Shown: positions 1 through 8,812 of the stretch, piece by piece | How the letters are laid out: each line of letters begins with the position of its first letter | How positions within the stretch are numbered: position 1 is the stretch's first letter | NCBI RefSeq assembly: GCF_000330505.1 | Contig: NW_004191814.1 | Location: 70,172 to 90,640 of the forward strand | Reading direction: 5' to 3' | DNA: 20,469 bases | DNA from: Entamoeba invadens IP1 | Lineage: Eukaryota > Evosea > Mastigamoebida > Endamoebidae | Made by a program: the position numbers and the translations under genes | Notes under the pieces: generated by a model | The model's database searches: none | Told to the model about the DNA's origin: nothing | Seen by the model: only the letters and a program-made list of their open reading frames with translations

Positions 1-417
1 TTTGTCTTTGCATACAAATGGATTGTCCTTTTGTTTAGACGTTTCATAGATGACAAGTACATCTTTAGAATCTGGGATGTTTGTTTTTCTTTATCTATAA
101 ATTTTATTACATATATAATTCAATTTTAATATATTTATCATGAAATAGTTGAACGAGATAACAATAAGGCGGTGTTTGCGTTTCCAAGCTCGAAGTTTTA
201 TTATTTCATAGTTGTTGCGATCATTAAGGAATACGCGGATGATATAATAGACAATCAAATGGACTTTGATGATTTGTTTATGCTGTTTCAGAGTCTTGGC
301 AATCAAATTGGGGATGAAATAGTGTTTGATGCGGACTTGTTGATGCAAGAATTCATGCACATCTCGCAACCAAATGAATTGTCTGAATTCTTAAAAGATG
401 ATCCGATACCTAAATAA
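1..417 (+). CDS. C-terminal end of a TBC-domain Rab GTPase-activating protein (5' partial, two exons visible)
   Basis: Coding segments are 1-78 and 169-417, 108 residues in all, open at the left edge. Exon 1 reads through the window start in one frame and contains YKWIVLLF and later FRIWD. After removal of intron 79-168 the protein continues AVFAFPSSKFYYF, then DFDDLFMLFQSL. This is the pattern of the last helices of TBC domains of the TBC1D13 type: an aromatic-x-W-x-x-LLL segment, then R-[LI]-WD-x-[LVI]-F-[AS], then a helix ending in DF and a LLQ-like segment. The family stimulates GTP hydrolysis on Rab proteins in membrane traffic; its catalytic Arg and Gln fingers lie upstream, outside the window. 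The protein ends shortly after the domain, at TAA 415-417. It lies tail to tail with the small secreted protein gene at 473-808. The family call rests on motif memory, not on a search. Confidence 0.7.
79..168 (+). other. Spliceosomal intron in the TBC gene (90 nt, phase 0)
   Basis: It starts GTTTGT, the Entamoeba donor consensus. Both exons share a frame, interrupted by TAA at 127-129, so an intron whose length is a multiple of three is needed. The acceptor AAG at 166-168 gives ...FRIWD joined to AVFAF, as expected for TBC domains. A more typical TAG at 146-148 would shift the frame and lead to an early stop, so it is probably not the productive site. Confidence 0.6.
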
Positions 418-472
418 TTTTTCTTCTCTTTTGAGACAAAAAAGTGTTTGAAAACAAAAGATAAAAGACGAC

Positions 473-808
473 TTACTTTGATACTCTCATTTTTTTGCAA
501 CGCATACACCTGCTTGGCGCTTCTTCTTTGTCGATCAAGTTGTTGATTTCTTTTGTCAACATGGCTATCTCATCTTCAGCTCTGTCAACTTTTGTGAAGA
601 GATAATTACATCCCGTTATACCGCAATGATGGCGGTGCACCAAACGTGGAATCACACGCCTATGATGGTTCCTCACGTGTCGAAGCATGTGTCTAATCTT
701 CGCTATATCAGCCATCCGTTGTTCGATTGTCAAATGTTGTCCATCATCGTCGCTACTCCCACGCACTCCCATCAAAAACACCACGAAAAATAACATCAAA
801 ACTTGCAT
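473..808 (-). CDS. Small secreted Cys/His-rich protein, unknown function
   Basis: This is a 111-residue single-exon frame. The first 17 or so residues (MQVLMLFFVVFLMGVRG) form a clear signal peptide with likely cleavage near VRG-S, so the product should be secreted or enter the vacuolar system. The mature part is about 94 residues, highly charged and rich in His and Arg (HHRRVIPRLVHRHHC). It has four Cys as two pairs, CGITGC near residues 62-67 and CMRC near the C-terminus, which could make disulfides or bind a metal. A helical acidic segment (residues about 74-95) lies between them. The region upstream of the ATG has a TATA-like run (about 812-823 on the minus strand). I do not recognise the family. 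It is convergent with the TBC gene (55 bp apart) and divergent from the papain-like gene. Signal peptide plus a clean frame support a real gene. Confidence 0.55.
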   Translation of the reverse strand: MQVLMLFFVVFLMGVRGSSDDDGQHLTIEQRMADIAKIRHMLRHVRNHHRRVIPRLVHRHHCGITGCNYLFTKVDRAEDEIAMLTKEINNLIDKEEAPSRCMRCKKMRVSK

Positions 809-1265
809 CCCTTATAAATTATACTTTTGAGTTCGTTCGTTTGATTTTTGTTTTTTTGATTTTTTGTTTTTGTTCTTATTTAATGTTTAATTGTTTATTC
901 TATTTTTTAGTTTTCTATATTACTATACTTTTATAGTTATTTCAATCGTTTTTTATGTATTATCTTTTGTAAAATAAAAAAAATTCAATTAAAAAAATTG
1001 GTTTCATTATTAGTAAATAATACAATTGTAATATTTATAAATTATTCTGGTTCAAATTTTTAAGTTAAAAAAGTTGGTAATTAATTAAATAGTTTATAAT
1101 TTAAAAACATCATATTATTTTTATGAATCTCTCTTTCAACAAGTATCTTTTTACACCTTATCAAAAAAAATAGTTTTTATTAAAACAAATTATCGTTATA
1201 GTATTATACTAAATTAATTAAATTACTATACAAATTTTTTGATACGAACTTTAATTGATACAATT
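809..1265. other. Divergent intergenic region, 457 bp
   Basis: It separates the starts of the small secreted protein gene and the papain-like surface protein gene and must hold both promoters. It is strongly AT-rich with T-runs near 840-930 and A/T runs after 960. No convincing ORF, RNA gene or repeat was seen. Confidence 0.6.
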
Positions 1266-3511
1266 ATGTTTAAAAAGTGGATCCTCTTTGTGTCGGTTGT
1301 GTGTGTAATCCAGGTCATCGCTGATAAAAATTCTGAAAATTTAACCGATAAAACAAAATGCGATAAGTTCCAAATAAAAGGTAATGATGTGCCTGAAATT
1401 TCAATGAGCTCTTCTGAAAACATGAGTGTCACTTCGTCGGAGAAGGACGTTACATCAAATGATACACCAACATATTCTTCTGATTCTCTTACCGATGAAA
1501 GTGTATCAAGTTCCAACTCTACATCATTTTCTAATGGGAGTGAATCAGTTTCAAATCACACAAGTGAAGACTCTTTTTCAAATGAAAGCGAAAGTTCGTT
1601 GTCGAGTAATTCATCAGATTATAGCAATGGTACAATTCCTTCTGAAAGTAGTGAATCTAATTCCACAAACACATCTTCGGAAAATACTTTTTCGTCGTCA
1701 AGCAATGACGACCCTTTTGATTTAGACCTTCCCGACGATGTTTTATGGAACGACTTTCTTACTATTTACAATAAGACGTATTCCTCACCAGAAGAAGAAA
1801 TACTTCGCAATAAACAATTTGCAGTTTGTCTTCTCATTTTTTATGTTTGTGATAAACTAAACTGAAGCGCTCTTTAAGTCTTTACCGTACTTACAATTTA
1901 TTAAGAAAAACAGAAAACGCTGCTGTTTTTGGAGTTACACAGTACAGTGATATGTTACCAAACGAGCTCTTTTGCACAAACCCGAAAATGCAAGTCCCAT
2001 CGACGAACCCAACGCCACTCCCTATTCTTCCAAAATTGAAATCGTTTCCTCTCAACTTTTCACGGTGTGGAAAATACACCCTGAATAACGAAGGAAACAC
2101 CAACAAAGATAATTACTGTACAGATAATACATATGTGGGATGTGATGGGTGCTACGTCTTTTCGGCAATAGAGATGGCGTCGATTCTATTTTACAATAAA
2201 ACATCTCTGAGAATTGAAGCAGATCCTTTCCCATTGTTCGACTGTGTTTGGAGTTCAAATGGTTGTTGTGGTGGCGACCCCAAAGAATTGTTACTCAACG
2301 GGAACCAATACTTTTACACCGGAAATGGGGAGTTTACGGATACCAACGGAGTGTATTCTCGATGTAACCGAAGCACATGTGTCACAGAGGGAAAAACCCC
2401 ATTCGGCATTGTCAAGAACATCATCACCTTTGCGTCTACCGATTCATCAAAAGACTTGAAAACGATATTGTTGGTCTATGGTCCCTTTATTAGTACCATT
2501 AGAGTTGATGACGGCATTCAGGGCTATAAAGGCGGTGTTTTGTATATGAATTGTAGCGACGAGACATTACAATTGGCTAATGTAATTGTTGTTGGGTATG
2601 GGACTGAACCATCTGGAGAGGAGTATTTTATTATTCGAAATTATTGGGGAGACTGGGGGGAGGAAGGGTATATGAGGGTGTCAATGACAAATTTGTGTGG
2701 GGTTGGGCAACAAGCGACTGGAAAGGAAGCCACAAATTACATCATTCAAGCCTATTTCTGTGTTGCCGATCCCTATTGTTTGAAATGTGATACAACGACT
2801 GGGAAATGCATCGAGTGTGGACACTTTTCACTGTTGGACAAGAACGGGATGTGCTCAACAGAATGTCCAGAAGATTGCCTGACTTGTGATAAAGAGTTAA
2901 CGAAGTGTTACACTTGTAAAAATGGAGCTATATTAGAAGATGACAAGTGTGTGTTCCAATGTCCAGACAACTGTAAGACGTGTGATAGAACAACAATGTA
3001 CTGCACATCATGTAATGCGTTGTATGAACTTCATGATCATGGGTGCAGATTTGCGTGTACCGAGTCGTGTAAAACGTGTAACTCAGAGCTGCAAATCTGC
3101 CAAGAGTGTAAAGACAATTCTGTGCTGCAAGGCTCCATTTGTATGGTCACGTGTCCCGAAGGGTGTAAAACGTGCGATAGAATCACACAAGTATGCTACT
3201 CGTGCCAGCGATTCTACAAACTCTCACAAACAAAGTGCGTTCCAACGTGTCGGGACAAGTGCACTGAATGCAACGCGCTTGACACTGAGTGTGTGGCGTG
3301 TGAATTTGCTTATGTGCTCTACAACGGTTCTTGCTACTCGAATTCATGCAAAGGGAATTGCCAGCTGTGCGATCTCACGACTTATGAATGTGAGGTGTGC
3401 AAAGAGAATTACTTTCCGTACAAAGGGAAGTGCTATTTGAAGTCGGACACAGCAGTCCTTTCGCTGTACATCATCATTGGTATCTCCACTATATTGATGA
3501 ACTTTTTTTAA
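1266..3511 (+). CDS. Papain-family (C1A) cysteine protease-like surface protein with CxxC-rich tail; probable pseudoprotease
   Basis: Exons 1266-1823 and 1868-3511 give 733 residues. Order: signal peptide 1-19; Ser/Asn/Glu-rich linker about 30-155; I29-type propeptide about 160-215 (LWNDFLTIYNKTYSSPEEE, then FGVTQYSDM); papain-like domain about 230-475; seven CxxC modules about 490-708; hydrophobic end 714-733 with almost no residues after it, fitting a GPI signal or tail anchor. The nucleophile motif GCDGCYVFS is present with Cys281 at nt 2150-2152, and the catalytic Asn444 lies in RNYWGDWG. Where papains have H-A-V before VGYG, this protein has LANVIVVGYG, so the His is replaced by Ala423 or Asn424 (nt 2576-2581). 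The oxyanion Gln position appears to be Tyr275. The layout resembles the membrane-attached CP-B clade of Entamoeba. Family membership is solid; loss of activity is inferred from these residues. The ATG at 1266 is chosen because it starts the signal peptide. Confidence 0.85.
1824..1867 (+). other. Spliceosomal intron in the papain-like gene (44 nt, phase 0)
   Basis: The donor is GTTTGT and the acceptor GAAG; a CTAAAC just before the acceptor could be the branch site. Unspliced, the frame stops at TGA 1863-1865, inside the propeptide. Splicing joins RNKQFA to RSLSLYRTYN and leads into NAAVFGVTQYSDM, which restores an I29-like propeptide. Among nearby AG sites only 1866-1867 keeps the frame. Confidence 0.7.
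2777..3433 (+). repeat. Seven diverged CxxC modules encoded in the papain-like gene
   Basis: Each unit of about 31 residues has the form C-x2-C-(D/N)-x5-C-x2-C, then 8-10 residues and C-x3-4-C. The heads are CLKCD, CLTCD, CKTCD, CKTCN, CKTCD, CTECN and CQLCD. Spacing is regular but the units are diverged, with no near-identical copies. The same furin-like pattern builds the ectodomain of the kinase gene at 16221-20469. Confidence 0.75.
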
Positions 3512-3642
3512 TGTAAACAACTTGTATACTTTTATTTATCTTTCCCAAAAATATCGAGTGTTATTTGATACGATCAACACAATCTCCAATCTTTTGTATT
3601 AAAGATTTCGGAACTCTTAAGAAAAAAACAGTAAATTACAGT

Positions 3643-4596
3643 TTAGTCGAAGTTCCTAAGGTCGTTGGTATCCCAGAAGCACATGGCTTTACTGCTCCTG
3701 GACGTGATGTGCTTAACGCAGTTCATGTGGTCGAGCCTATGGGCATTGATGACATGGGCAAAGTCTGCGCATGGTTTAAATCCCATCGATTCTGCGTTCT
3801 CGAGACAGAACCTCATCTTCGGGACAAAGTCAAGGGCAACATCTTTGACATCACTCTTTCTCAGAAACAGACACTTTTGTTGAAGGGATTCCCAGAGCTG
3901 CGTAAAGTGACATAAATCACGTGCAAAGAAGAAGGCGGATGCCGCCATTGAAGATGGTGTGTTTGTTAAGAAAATTGGATCCAAAGACATCACTTCCAAG
4001 AAGAGCACGCTTGCCTCGACGACTGGATGGTTCTGTTTTCCATAAACAAAAGTCGGGTACCCGACAGCTTCCCACAATAAGCAAAGGAAGTCGAAAGGAG
4101 TAGGGTTATCCATTTTGTAGGACACAGATGTGAGAATTTTCATCTCCATTTGAATCACTTCTTTGTTATTGTACTTGTAATTACAGAGTTTCAAAACGTC
4201 GTTCAGCTTGATGGCAATGGCGTCGTACTTTGCTGCGCTGAAAAGGGAAGTCAAGAAAACAAGCCCCAGTTCGTCGCCATCGACAGGAGTTCGTGTAGTG
4301 TAGGAGTCTGCCAAGGTAAGTGCTTGGAAGACAAGTTTCTTGTGAAACTTCAAAAAGTCACACGTTTTGAACAGCCAATCAACAAGTTGTGGGCGCATGA
4401 AAGGCGTTGCGATGTCAAGGTTTGGCTGCGGCATCTGTGTCTGCCTGATTTGAAGGTACCGACAGAAGTCTTGGAGTTCGGTGGTGATCTTGTGCTTCTT
4501 CTCTGCCTCAACTACAACACAATGAATTGACAACTCGACGGGTGTGAACGCGCTTTTGGGCTCGCGAACAACTGATACCCTGTCTTGGGCACACAT
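3643..4596 (-). CDS. Cyclin (A/B-like cyclin box protein)
   Basis: A 317-residue single-exon frame. The N-terminal cyclin box is clear: MRPQLVDWL at residues 67-75 matches the MRxxLVDWL signature of mitotic cyclins, followed by FHKKLVFQALTLADSY. AAKYDA (Lys123) stands for the conserved KYEE segment, and QMEMKIL (Glu151) for the ME-x-x-IL helix; this Lys/Glu pair is the one that contacts the CDK. PTPFDFL at 165-171 is also typical. The second cyclin fold (about 175-280) is poorly conserved. No obvious RxxLxxIxN destruction box is visible in the short N-terminus, so it may not be degraded as a classical B-type cyclin. It should be a regulatory subunit of a cyclin-dependent kinase. It is convergent with the papain-like gene (131 bp between stops), and its start faces a 4.2-kb AT-rich region. 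Confidence 0.85.
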   Translation of the reverse strand: MCAQDRVSVVREPKSAFTPVELSIHCVVVEAEKKHKITTELQDFCRYLQIRQTQMPQPNLDIATPFMRPQLVDWLFKTCDFLKFHKKLVFQALTLADSYTTRTPVDGDELGLVFLTSLFSAAKYDAIAIKLNDVLKLCNYKYNNKEVIQMEMKILTSVSYKMDNPTPFDFLCLLWEAVGYPTFVYGKQNHPVVEASVLFLEVMSLDPIFLTNTPSSMAASAFFFARDLCHFTQLWESLQQKCLFLRKSDVKDVALDFVPKMRFCLENAESMGFKPCADFAHVINAHRLDHMNCVKHITSRSSKAMCFWDTNDLRNFD

Positions 4597-5625
4597 CGGT
4601 TTACTTTTTTTTCAAGGTCTTGATCCATTAAACAAGTATTCGTGGCACATACAAACTAATCGCAAACCATTCGAAACTAGATGTACCAACTCTTTGACGC
4701 GTCACACATGACAAAAGCTATTTATAACGCTATAAAAAACTATTACTTACTATACCTTGGATTGTTTTTTTCATTCTCTTTTTGGTAGACTTTTTGGTTC
4801 ATTCTTTTTGCGAAAATGTTCTTTCTTAATTCGAACACAAGAGAAGATTCGAGTGTTCTCCAGTTTCTTTTTTCTTTTTTTTCGGTTGAAAAATGGGATG
4901 TTAGCAATAAAAATTCGTATTGATACGGGATATAATCGGACTTTTTGGCGTTTTTTTTCTGAGGCCTGTCTTGCTATAAACTGACTTTTATCACTTAATG
5001 GTTTCTGACGTGGTCTTTTTGTCATCTTTTTTAGGAAAAAAGAAAAAAGTGGGTGTAGTGGTATTTTGCGGTGGCTTTCTTTTTTTTTGCTTTTTAATGT
5101 ACTTTTCCCAGTTTGTTACTGTTGTGAGTTTTATTTTATGATCAAATCAGAGCATTGCTGATGTGGAACATTTTTCGATCAGCAAAGTTGTGATCAGGTT
5201 TGATTTTTTGAATGATTATTCTGGTAAAAAAAAGTGATTTTGTGTAAAGTCGATTTGGGATCTAAAAATAATTAACTAAATATAATAATGATTTTTTTTC
5301 AAGTTGCTGATTATTATTTTCTTAATTGTTTCTTGGTTATAGATGTGTTCCATTCTTCCCTTTGTTTGTTTTAGAAATATAAATTATTTTGTTTCTATTT
5401 GTTACCAAATAAACAAAATTGCCAATTACATGGAAAAATCAGATGATTATGCATTTCTATAAAAGGTTTGACTTATTTAAAAAACTGTTTTTTATTATTG
5501 TTATTATAAATGTTATTAAAGTGTTTTTCTTTCTTAGTTTTTTGTTTTTTATATAAAAAAATCAAAAATTATTGGGCTTTTAACTTTAGGAAGGAGGAAC
5601 TGGAAAAAATAATAAAATTTATATT
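4597..5625. other. AT-rich intergenic DNA upstream of the cyclin gene
   Basis: It holds the cyclin promoter and long T-runs on the plus strand (about 4760-5100). Overlapping ORFs on both strands at 4757-5025 are low-complexity Lys/Arg or Phe-rich translations of these runs and are not credible genes. A small inverted repeat TTGCTGAT/ATCAGCAA lies at 5155-5162 and 5178-5185. Nothing else was recognised. Confidence 0.5.
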
Positions 5626-6265
5626 AAAGTGACTTCCCCAAGGCGTGCAAGTTAAAATTTTTTGTCTTTTTTACAGGGAAAGGGCGTGCAAGACTAAATT
5701 TCAGTTGAAAAACATTTTATTTTAAAATGTTATTCGTTTCAAAATTGTTTCACAAAACAGACAACCCTTTGTTGCTTGAATTAATAAACTACAAAAAGCA
5801 AATTAAATATAAAAATTGGGTAATGGTTTGTCTATGTGTTTAATGTAAAAACTTTTTTGTTTATAAACGTGAATAATTGTCGATGTCTCTTGTCTCAGCG
5901 TAATTCAAAGTGACAAGAAGAAGTATGACAAACATTAAGTTTTTCTCTGTGCCATTTTATAGCAAACAATAACAAATAGTCTGTTTAAAAGGTGCAGTTC
6001 ATTGTTACAAATCGATGTGTACTGTTGTCCAGAACTGGTCCTTCGATAATTTCCATTTGGTCGCTTCCCCGAAATTGTTGCTAAATTTATTGTATTTGAA
6101 GTGTGAAAGTTAAAGTATAGTTTAGTATTAACTTCAAAATTATAATTAATAATTAAACCAAAAATATCTTTTTTTTCAAAATTTCAAAAAATGAATAATT
6201 TTATTTTTTGATAAAATATTATGAATGAACTATACCTTAACTTGCACACATTGGGAAGTCACTTT
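5626..6265. mobile_element. Candidate non-autonomous DNA element (640 bp) with about 30-bp inverted ends
   Basis: The left end 5626-5655 and right end 6237-6265 are inverted copies. The outer 13 bp (AAAGTGACTTCCC) and inner 11 bp (GTGCAAGTTAA) match exactly, with a few differences and a 1-bp gap between. Subterminal repeats are present: GGCGTGCAAG at 5642-5651 recurs at 5683-5692. A diverged inverted copy of the right inner region lies at 6101-6124, making a second palindrome with 6226-6249. No ORF of useful length lies inside, so it would need a transposase in trans. A clear target-site duplication is not visible; ATTA occurs at or near both ends but is not convincing in such AT-rich DNA. 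Confidence 0.45.
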
Positions 6266-6521
6266 CATTAAAATTATCAAGAAAATAAGTTTATAAAAAA
6301 ACATGAATATAGCTTTAATAATACAATCTGTAATTATTATATTAATATAAAATTGAATATTTAAGTAATGTTCAAATTATAATATAAAAATTATTAATCA
6401 TATAAAATTGATTTTGAGTAATTTAGTACTTCAAAGTAAAATAATAACATATTGATTAAAAAAGAAAGGTATCTAGTCAAGTTGTTACTAAGTATGATAT
6501 ATGTATATTTAATAACAACTG

Positions 6522-6731
6522 TTATTCCTTGTCGGAACGAATGTCTTTGGAACTAAAGACAATACTTGGGATTTCAAAACAGTGACCACTAAAAAGTGTC
6601 TGTTTTCCACAACAAGGACAAGGAGATTTCTTTTTAAGAGTAAGGCTTAACCTTTTTTGGGGTTGAGTTTTCTGCTCATAGGTAGAGAGGGTGTTCAACA
6701 ATAGGTAGGACATTTCACTTTTGGAGATCAT
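6522..6731 (-). CDS. Doubtful small ORF with a CPCC motif
   Basis: A 69-residue frame containing SPCPCCGKQTLFSGHC at about residues 36-51, a compact Cys/His cluster that could bind zinc. The region is richer in G and C than its surroundings. TATTTAAA, close to the Entamoeba TATA consensus, stands on the minus strand at 6747-6740. That is only 8 nt from the first ATG, too near for a normal promoter, but it would be about 26 nt from Met7 (6713). No family can be named. It may instead be the remnant of a longer gene or of a mobile element. Confidence 0.3.
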   Translation of the reverse strand: MISKSEMSYLLLNTLSTYEQKTQPQKRLSLTLKKKSPCPCCGKQTLFSGHCFEIPSIVFSSKDIRSDKE

Positions 6732-8812
6732 TAAAGTGGTTTAAATAGAAAAGTTTACAAAGTGTTTCAAAGTTGCTTCTGTTCAACAGAATTATGTGAA
6801 TTCTAAAATGTCAACAATTGATTATTTACTGGACTTTCTGTTGTAGATTCTGTTTTTTTAATAAAAAAAGTGTAGTGAAGGAGTGGATTTTGGTTTTCAT
6901 AAACCAATTTTCCCTTTTTTTATATTAATTTTCAATTGCTTAGAAACAAAAAACTTTAATACTATATTTGGTATAATTGTAATCATTTTTAAATCAAAGA
7001 GAACTATATGGATCATTTCCAATAAAATTTCATTTATTTTTAAAAACATTTTTAAAAATATCAACCCCATTTGAAGTTAATATCAATTGGATAATTAAAA
7101 TGATCAACCAATAATAAGACTGTTCAGTAGATATTCAAATCAAAGGGATTTGCAATTTTGCATTGAAACAAAATGTTTCATGAGATTTTAAAACAATTCA
7201 CAATTAATTTCCATTAACTTTCCCCTTTTCACATTAAAAATATAAATATCAACCATTTAACTATTAAAGCAAGATCATTGTTTCATAGTATAATTTTTTT
7301 ATTGATATTAAATTATTCATTAATATAGTTGATTTGGTTTCAGACCAGTACTTGGATATATGATAATAACATCTTTGAAAAGAAATTAAAAAATAAAACA
7401 ATATACAATAATAAACGTGTTTCAAATTCACGTCGAGTATTATTTGGAAGCCAGAATCTAATCAAATGTCAAAAAATCAAAGAAATTTAAATATTAATTG
7501 AAAAAAAATATGTTTGATATTTAAAATTATATTTTTTAAAAACAAAATTAAAAATCAATTTTTGGAAACCATGTATATTTTTTCATTTGTAATTATGTTG
7601 AAAGGAAACAAACAATTATTTTATACAAGAAACAAGATTGATAATAAATACCAATGTGTGAACTTGAAAAAAGGAAATGTGTTGTATTTCTTTTATTGGC
7701 TCTCAATAATTTGGGTTTTTCGTTTGTTTCATAAACATAAAATAGATAAATGGATATAAATAGCTATTTTGACAGTCACACTATATAAATAAGATTATTC
7801 TATCAATTATCAAACTATAAATTCCATAATTCTGGCTTTAGTAAATGACATCAAAATGGTCGTTCTCTATTTATATATAATTTTTATTGTTATTATATTT
7901 TTTGTTAAATATGTATATTGTTAAAATATATATTATATTAAAAACTTTTAATATATTATAAAAGATTTTTTCAATCATAAAACATTTACAAATTCGAAAA
8001 ATTTTTAATTTAAAATGTTGGATTTATAAAATGTTTAATTTGTTTTGAATTTTTAAAAAGTCAATGTGTGTGACTAAAAAAAATTATATAGTTACTTTAC
8101 CTTATATAAAACTATGCTTTATGCAAGTCTTTAATTATAAAGATTAGTAAATAGAAACCTTTTTAATAAATTAAAACCAAAATAGATTGCTATGTTTTTG
8201 GTTAGAAATTATTAAACTAGATTATAGTTTATTAAATTTTAAAATTAACCATAATAATTTTGAATTAAGGCAAAGTTTTACATAAGGCAGAGTAATTACA
8301 CTGTCTGTTAAAATTATAAACCCCGATACAAACAAATTATATTGTATTAACTTTTATTGAACAACTTAATTATTTATCAAAATAAAAGAAAACTTCTTCA
8401 ATAATTATAAACATGTTCATTCTTTTTAGTAGAATTTTGTTCAACTCTTATTTTTAGAGTTGAATGATAAATTATAAAATTATTAATAATTAATAATTAT
8501 ATTTTTTCATACATTTTTCTTATTTAACAATGATATTTTCATTGTAATATCAAATTGTGGGAAGTTCATGAATTTACAATTATTAACTTGTAAATACATG
8601 AAAGTACACGTAATTACTTATGTATTTAAAAGAACAAACCCAAGAAAAGGATGTCATCTATTGGTCAACACACAATCAAATAATATAAAAACCTTTTAAA
8701 TGCTATATAATTAATACTCAAATTTTCATTTTATTCAAATTAAACATGAATTAAAAGTAGAAACAAACCTATTTAAATATGAAAAGAACTAAAAAAATAA
8801 AATATATAAATA
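6732..8812. other. Very AT-rich intergenic DNA, no gene seen
   Basis: About 2 kb of mostly A and T with many short ORFs full of Ile, Lys, Asn and Phe. The longest plus-strand ones (6883-7074 and 7514-7759) have no recognisable domain and composition like the surrounding spacer. The region contains the promoter of the SNARE gene at its right end. No RNA gene was recognised. Confidence 0.5.
8770..8778 (+). promoter_or_regulatory. TATA-like element of the SNARE gene
   Basis: TATTTAAAT lies 34 nt before the ATG at 8813. This resembles the Entamoeba core-promoter TATA (GTATTTAAA) at the distance expected with the short 5' leaders of this genus. In such AT-rich DNA a chance match is possible. Confidence 0.4.

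Noticed and set aside
1..38. Possible intron ending in TTTAG at 34-38
   Set aside because: The frame is open from base 1 and the translation matches the expected TBC helix, so no intron is needed.
1239..1265. Nine extra codons before the papain-like protein start
   Set aside because: They begin at TTG, and the first ATG at 1266 starts a clean signal peptide.
4757..5025. Overlapping ORFs on both strands in T-rich DNA
   Set aside because: Phe-rich and Lys/Arg-rich translations of homopolymer runs, with no domain or coding-like composition.
6531..6542. TGTCGGAAC recurring near 6534, 11019 and 12746
   Set aside because: Three 9-bp matches without shared flanks; not enough to call a dispersed repeat.
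7514..7759. Plus-strand 81-codon frame
   Set aside because: Starts at a non-ATG codon, has spacer-like composition and no recognised motif; a faint likeness to FLYWCH-type segments was too weak to keep.
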